A DNA stretch of 64,000 bases from Clostridia bacterium. Its GTDB lineage: Bacteria > Bacillota > Clostridia > Oscillospirales > CAG-272. Within the stretch, counting starts at the first letter, position 1; each line of letters starts with the position of its first letter. The notes below the pieces were generated by a model. That model was not told the DNA's origin. It ran no database searches and was given only the letters and a program-made list of their open reading frames with translations. The translations under genes were made by a program, and so were the position numbers. Shown piece by piece: positions 61,012-64,000 of this stretch. The stretch lies in NCBI GenBank assembly GCA_017456545.1, contig JAFTJE010000012.1:1-64000 (forward strand), in the 5' to 3' direction.

Positions 61012-61040
61012 ATTATAGCACATGTTTTTCAGTTCGTCAA
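61012..61040 (-). promoter_or_regulatory. tRNA-Pro promoter
   Basis: Minus strand TTGACG (61035-61040), 17 bases, TATAAT (61012-61017), 31 bases before the mature 5' end. Confidence 0.9.
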
Positions 61041-61174
61041 GATGTTTTTTGATTTTTATAAAAAAATTTTTTCGGTGGAGAAAAATATATAAAAATCCTA
61101 TGTGAGCTGTCGAAATTTTATATAAAACAGAGCAGATTTCAGGGTGGACGGAAATGCTGCAAACTAAAAAATGC

Positions 61175-61233
61175 AGAAAGCAGAGAATTTTTGCGAACTG
61201 AATCGGGTTCGCTTTGTTAATTCTCTGCTTTTA
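61175..61233 (-). terminator. Terminator of the flippase-like gene
   Basis: AAAGCAGAGAATT pairs with AATTCTCTGCTTT, with an inner GCGAAC/GTTCGC stem; on the minus strand a T run (TGCATTTTTTAG) follows. The upstream side also carries an ATGCAGAAAGCAGAG sequence recalling the TGCAGAA units at 22.4 kb. Confidence 0.75.
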
Positions 61234-61236
61234 GCT

Positions 61237-62415
61237 TTATTCTGTTCGCTGTGTGTCCTGAGTGTCGGAAAAGTCCATTGTATCGGCAAACTCCTCAGAG
61301 TCGGGGAACTGTGCCCTTAACGCTTTTCGTTTTTTTGCCCGTCTTTTATGGTATATTTCCAAGCCTATATAGAACATAAGGGAAATAAACATTACAACAT
61401 AGTAGCTGATAAGTCTCCATATAAGCATTACACCGTTTGCAACAGCAGATACCGTGGCTAAAATGGACTCACCTGCTATAAATACGATTATAGACTTGAA
61501 TACCTGACCTGCCGAGCCCTCAACACCGCCGGATGCACCGGGAGTAGGGATGAAGCCTACTGCAGTAACTGCAAAGGAGGTACCTGCAAGAGTAAGGAAA
61601 TGATGGGATGCAGTGGCGGGAATATCCATAGAGAGAAGGATAAAGAAGGATGAGGAATACAAAAATGTAAAGGAAATAATTTTTGTAATTACGGCAATAA
61701 CAAACTGCTTTTTCTTCTTAAGAAGGTCGTCAAAGGCAGCCTGAACCTGCTCAAAATAGGTTTTAATTCCATCAACCTTAGGTCTAACCCACTTGAATAT
61801 TCTGAACTTACAAAGAAAGCAGATAAATCTTACCAATCCGTTACGAATCCTGCTGCTTGCACCAAGGGAGGCAATAAACAAACACATAAGGAAGTTAAGA
61901 ACATAGCCTGCTATAATAATGGGAATCCACCATGGGTCAGCCGAGGCTGTTAATGTATCAAAGAAAAACAGTCCGAGGAAGGAGAAGCCCGTTGTTACAA
62001 ACATATAGATAATGAGGTTTGTAAGGAGTAATCCCGTAGACTCTGAAATTTTAATTTTTGATTTGGAAAATGCGTGAGCCTGGAAGGGCTGTCCACCTGT
62101 TGCCAAGGGAGTTATTCCGTTAAAGAAATGCTCAGTCATGGCAATTGTATAGGTTGTTGACATTTTGATATTGCATTTTCTTGCCTTGGTAAGAATACAG
62201 AGTGAGAGAGGATAGGTGGCAAGATATAAAAGCACCATTAATACAGCAAGTAAAACATATCGGAAATCAACGCTTTGGAGTTGTTTACCGATAGCAGGCA
62301 AATCGTTCATGGAAAGAACAGTAAAGAATAAAAGCAATGCTATTGTGATATACAAAATAAACAATGCAATTTTTTTACCGTTAAGTGGGTTTTTCGGTGG
62401 CTCGTTATTTTTCAT
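61237..62415 (-). CDS. Lysylphosphatidylglycerol synthase TM-domain (UPF0104/YbhN-type) membrane protein
   Basis: 392 residues with about eight membrane helices. MTEHFFNGITPLATGGQPFQAHAF and GFIPTPGASGGVEGSAG are the two conserved motifs of the LPG_synthase_TM family, whose members include the flippase half of MprF. The synthetase half is absent, so this is a stand-alone transporter or flippase of lipids or glycolipids. A charged C-terminal tail (KRRAKKRKALRAQF, then acidic) is cytoplasmic. AAGGAGAG lies before ATG. Confidence 0.88.
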   Translation of the reverse strand: MKNNEPPKNPLNGKKIALFILYITIALLLFFTVLSMNDLPAIGKQLQSVDFRYVLLAVLMVLLYLATYPLSLCILTKARKCNIKMSTTYTIAMTEHFFNGITPLATGGQPFQAHAFSKSKIKISESTGLLLTNLIIYMFVTTGFSFLGLFFFDTLTASADPWWIPIIIAGYVLNFLMCLFIASLGASSRIRNGLVRFICFLCKFRIFKWVRPKVDGIKTYFEQVQAAFDDLLKKKKQFVIAVITKIISFTFLYSSSFFILLSMDIPATASHHFLTLAGTSFAVTAVGFIPTPGASGGVEGSAGQVFKSIIVFIAGESILATVSAVANGVMLIWRLISYYVVMFISLMFYIGLEIYHKRRAKKRKALRAQFPDSEEFADTMDFSDTQDTQRTE

Positions 62416-62588
62416 CTTATCTCTCCTTTCTTATTACTGTATCCAAAATTTGAAAACACAATTGATTTATTCTAACATATAATTTATATTTTTGCAATAC
62501 AAAAACAAAAGATTTAACATAAAAAATATTATAATGTAATTTATGATATTTAATGTGAATATTGTGTGTCGAAATTTTGATATTTTAG

Positions 62589-62617
62589 TTGCAAAAAGCA
62601 TTTTCATGTGGTAGAAT
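62589..62617 (+). promoter_or_regulatory. Promoter of the NCS2 permease gene
   Basis: TTGCAA (62589-62594), 17 bases ending TGG, TAGAAT (62612-62617). The leader is about 25 bases, too short for a purine riboswitch. Confidence 0.8.
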
Positions 62618-62649
62618 ATAGTTAGTTTAATATTAAGGAGGTTATTTTC

Positions 62650-64000
62650 ATGAACAAGTTTTCTAAGCTTCTCGGTTATGATGCAATCGAGAAGAAAACA
62701 AGTGTCAAAACTGAGATCGTTGCAGGTATAGTTACATTCCTTGCAATGGCTTATATTTTGACAGTTAACCCGAACCAGATTTCAGGCGGTGCGGGTAAGG
62801 AATATTGGTCTTCAATATTCATAGCTACTGCCCTCGGTGCTGTTATAGGTACACTCCTGATGGCGTTCTTGGCTAAAATGCCCCTTGCACAGGCTTCCGG
62901 TATGGGTCTTAACTCCATGCTTGCAGGTCTTCTCGGAGGCTGGAGCTACGGTGAAAATTTCACACCCGGACAGGCATTTATGCTCGTTCTTATTTCAGGT
63001 CTTGTTTTCCTTGCACTGTCTTTGGTTACCTTTAAGGGTAAGACATTCCGTGAGCTTGTATTTGACGGTATGCCCGTTGCAGTAAGAAGTGCTATTTCCG
63101 TTGGTATCGGTCTCTTCATTGCTTATATCGGATTCCAGAATGCAGGTATTATCATTACAAACGACTATACTCAGGTTGGCTTTATCAACCTTGCTGATTG
63201 GGGCAATCAGATAGTTAATAACGGTGATACAAATTTCGATTATATCCAATTTGGCAAGATGTTTTCCAGTCCCATTACAACAACAGCATGCACAGCTGTA
63301 GTTGCACTTGTAGGTCTTTTCCTTATTACTATTCTTGACAAGCTTCAGGTTAAAGGCTCCATCATCTTCGGTATCCTCGGTGCTACAATTGTTGGTATTC
63401 CCCTCGGCGTTACAAATCTTTCTATTCTCGCAGGAGACGAGACAACAGGTATTTCCTGGAAGTTCTGGGATAACTTTGCTAACTTCTTCGGTGGAGAAAA
63501 CAGTGTATTCGGCTCCTTTGTAGATGTATTCTCAGAGGGTCTTATCCCCGAAGGCATATCCGTATTTACTGTTATTATGATCGTTATTACCATGTGTATG
63601 ATCGATATGTTCGACACAATGGGTACAATCGTAGGCTGCTGTGGCGGTAACAGAATCCTCTCTGATGAGAATAATAAGCCCCACAACTACGGTAAGATTA
63701 TGATATGTGATGCTGTGGCTACATGCTCCGGTGCTATGCTCGGTACATCCACAGTAACAACCTTCGTTGAGTCCGGTGCAGGCGTATCTGCAGGTGGTAG
63801 AACAGGTCTTACAGCGTTTACAACAGCATGCCTCTTCTTCCTCTCCATGTTTATGCTTCCCGTATTTGCAGCTATCCCCGGTGCTGCTGCTGCCTCTGCA
63901 CTTATTTATGTTGGCGTTCTTATGATGAAGAACAATGTAAAGGATGTAGATTTCAGTACAGCTATTAATGCTACATCAGCATTCCTTACTATCGTTGTAA
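62650..64000 (+). CDS. NCS2-family purine permease (AzgA/PbuG type), 3' end beyond window
   Basis: ATG 62650 follows AAGGAGG at nine bases and the frame stays open for 450 codons to the edge. It begins MNKFSKLLGYDAIEKKTSVKTEIVAGIVTFLAMAYILTVNP, typical of the AzgA-like group; GMGLNSMLAG, VGIGLFIAYIGFQNAG and the FDTMGT motif in helix 8-9 are family hallmarks. It is a proton symporter for adenine, guanine or hypoxanthine. Members are about 430-480 residues, so only the last part is missing. Confidence 0.93.
   Translation, partial: MNKFSKLLGYDAIEKKTSVKTEIVAGIVTFLAMAYILTVNPNQISGGAGKEYWSSIFIATALGAVIGTLLMAFLAKMPLAQASGMGLNSMLAGLLGGWSYGENFTPGQAFMLVLISGLVFLALSLVTFKGKTFRELVFDGMPVAVRSAISVGIGLFIAYIGFQNAGIIITNDYTQVGFINLADWGNQIVNNGDTNFDYIQFGKMFSSPITTTACTAVVALVGLFLITILDKLQVKGSIIFGILGATIVGIPLGVTNLSILAGDETTGISWKFWDNFANFFGGENSVFGSFVDVFSEGLIPEGISVFTVIMIVITMCMIDMFDTMGTIVGCCGGNRILSDENNKPHNYGKIMICDAVATCSGAMLGTSTVTTFVESGAGVSAGGRTGLTAFTTACLFFLSMFMLPVFAAIPGAAAASALIYVGVLMMKNNVKDVDFSTAINATSAFLTIVV

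Noticed and set aside
60808-61023. A 71-residue minus-strand frame
   Set aside because: It reads through the tRNA-Pro gene and its terminator; the tRNA explains the sequence.
62618-62649. Purine riboswitch before the NCS2 permease gene
   Set aside because: The predicted transcript starts about 25 bases before the ATG, too short for the three-way junction.

Overview
This window is almost certainly a chromosomal, origin-proximal segment of an anaerobic Firmicute (class Clostridia, probably a gut Oscillospiraceae-like lineage). The evidence is Bacillus/Clostridium-type gene order: dnaA-dnaN-recF-remB-gyrB-gyrA, gdpP-rplI-dnaB, rny-ymdB, a glmU-like gene next to pth, and parA-parB plus a second ParB-family (Noc) gene. 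A reverse rubrerythrin next to a Fur/PerR-type regulator, a diaminopimelate dehydrogenase, strong AGGAGG ribosome-binding sites and TTGACA-17-TATAAT promoters fit the same group. The exact species cannot be read from the sequence.

Layout. 1-5.8 kb (mostly minus): the 3' end of a probable nicotinate phosphoribosyltransferase, then gdpP-rplI-dnaB-DUF1292 and a pair of membrane proteins (one DUF5058). 6-15.7 kb (plus): a GlmU-like hexapeptide protein, pth, a GH78-like rhamnosidase, mgsA, RNase Y, YmdB, galactokinase and a YycJ-type nuclease. 15.7-18.4 kb (minus): an MntA-HepT type toxin-antitoxin pair with an HTH fused to the antitoxin, small membrane proteins and a LytTR regulator. 18.6-22.4 kb: a small conserved protein, MscL, diaminopimelate dehydrogenase, a DUF5662 protein and an EEP-family phosphohydrolase flanked by minisatellites. 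22.8-36 kb (minus): pgsA-rimO-recX-recA and gyrA-gyrB-remB-recF-dnaN-dnaA, with the dnaN/dnaA intergenic origin region. 36.3-40.4 kb (plus): TrkA-TrkH potassium uptake and AzlC-AzlD branched-chain amino-acid export. 40.5-47 kb (minus): an IS200-derived miniature element, a NUDIX hydrolase, a BspA-like lipoprotein, parB-parA and noc, with four parS-like sites and a second cluster of DnaA boxes. 48-49 kb: PerR-like regulator and reverse rubrerythrin.

49.2-60.7 kb is an accessory region that looks different from the core: AT-rich genes, large gene-free stretches, a broken IS200/IS605 transposase, an orphan small RNA with its own promoter and terminator, a PBECR3-type nuclease-like gene, two single-gene regulator modules (an XRE-TPR protein and a membrane-spanning MerR protein) that share the same flanking repeats, and a restriction-modification locus with two cytosine-5 methyltransferases, a nuclease and a controller protein. 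tRNA 3'-end-like fragments are scattered through it. The window ends with a functional tRNA-Pro(GGG), a flippase-like membrane protein and the start of an NCS2 purine permease.

The strongest candidates for something new are: (i) the repeat-bounded regulator modules at 50.6-54.4 kb; (ii) the co-occurrence of variant DnaA boxes (TTTTCCACA) with a DnaA whose DNA-binding signature reads DRTTV instead of DHTTV; (iii) the orphan RNA at about 49.74-49.88 kb; (iv) parS/Noc-like hybrid sites next to two ParB paralogues; (v) the two-methyltransferase restriction locus. Everything here is read by eye; no database search was run.
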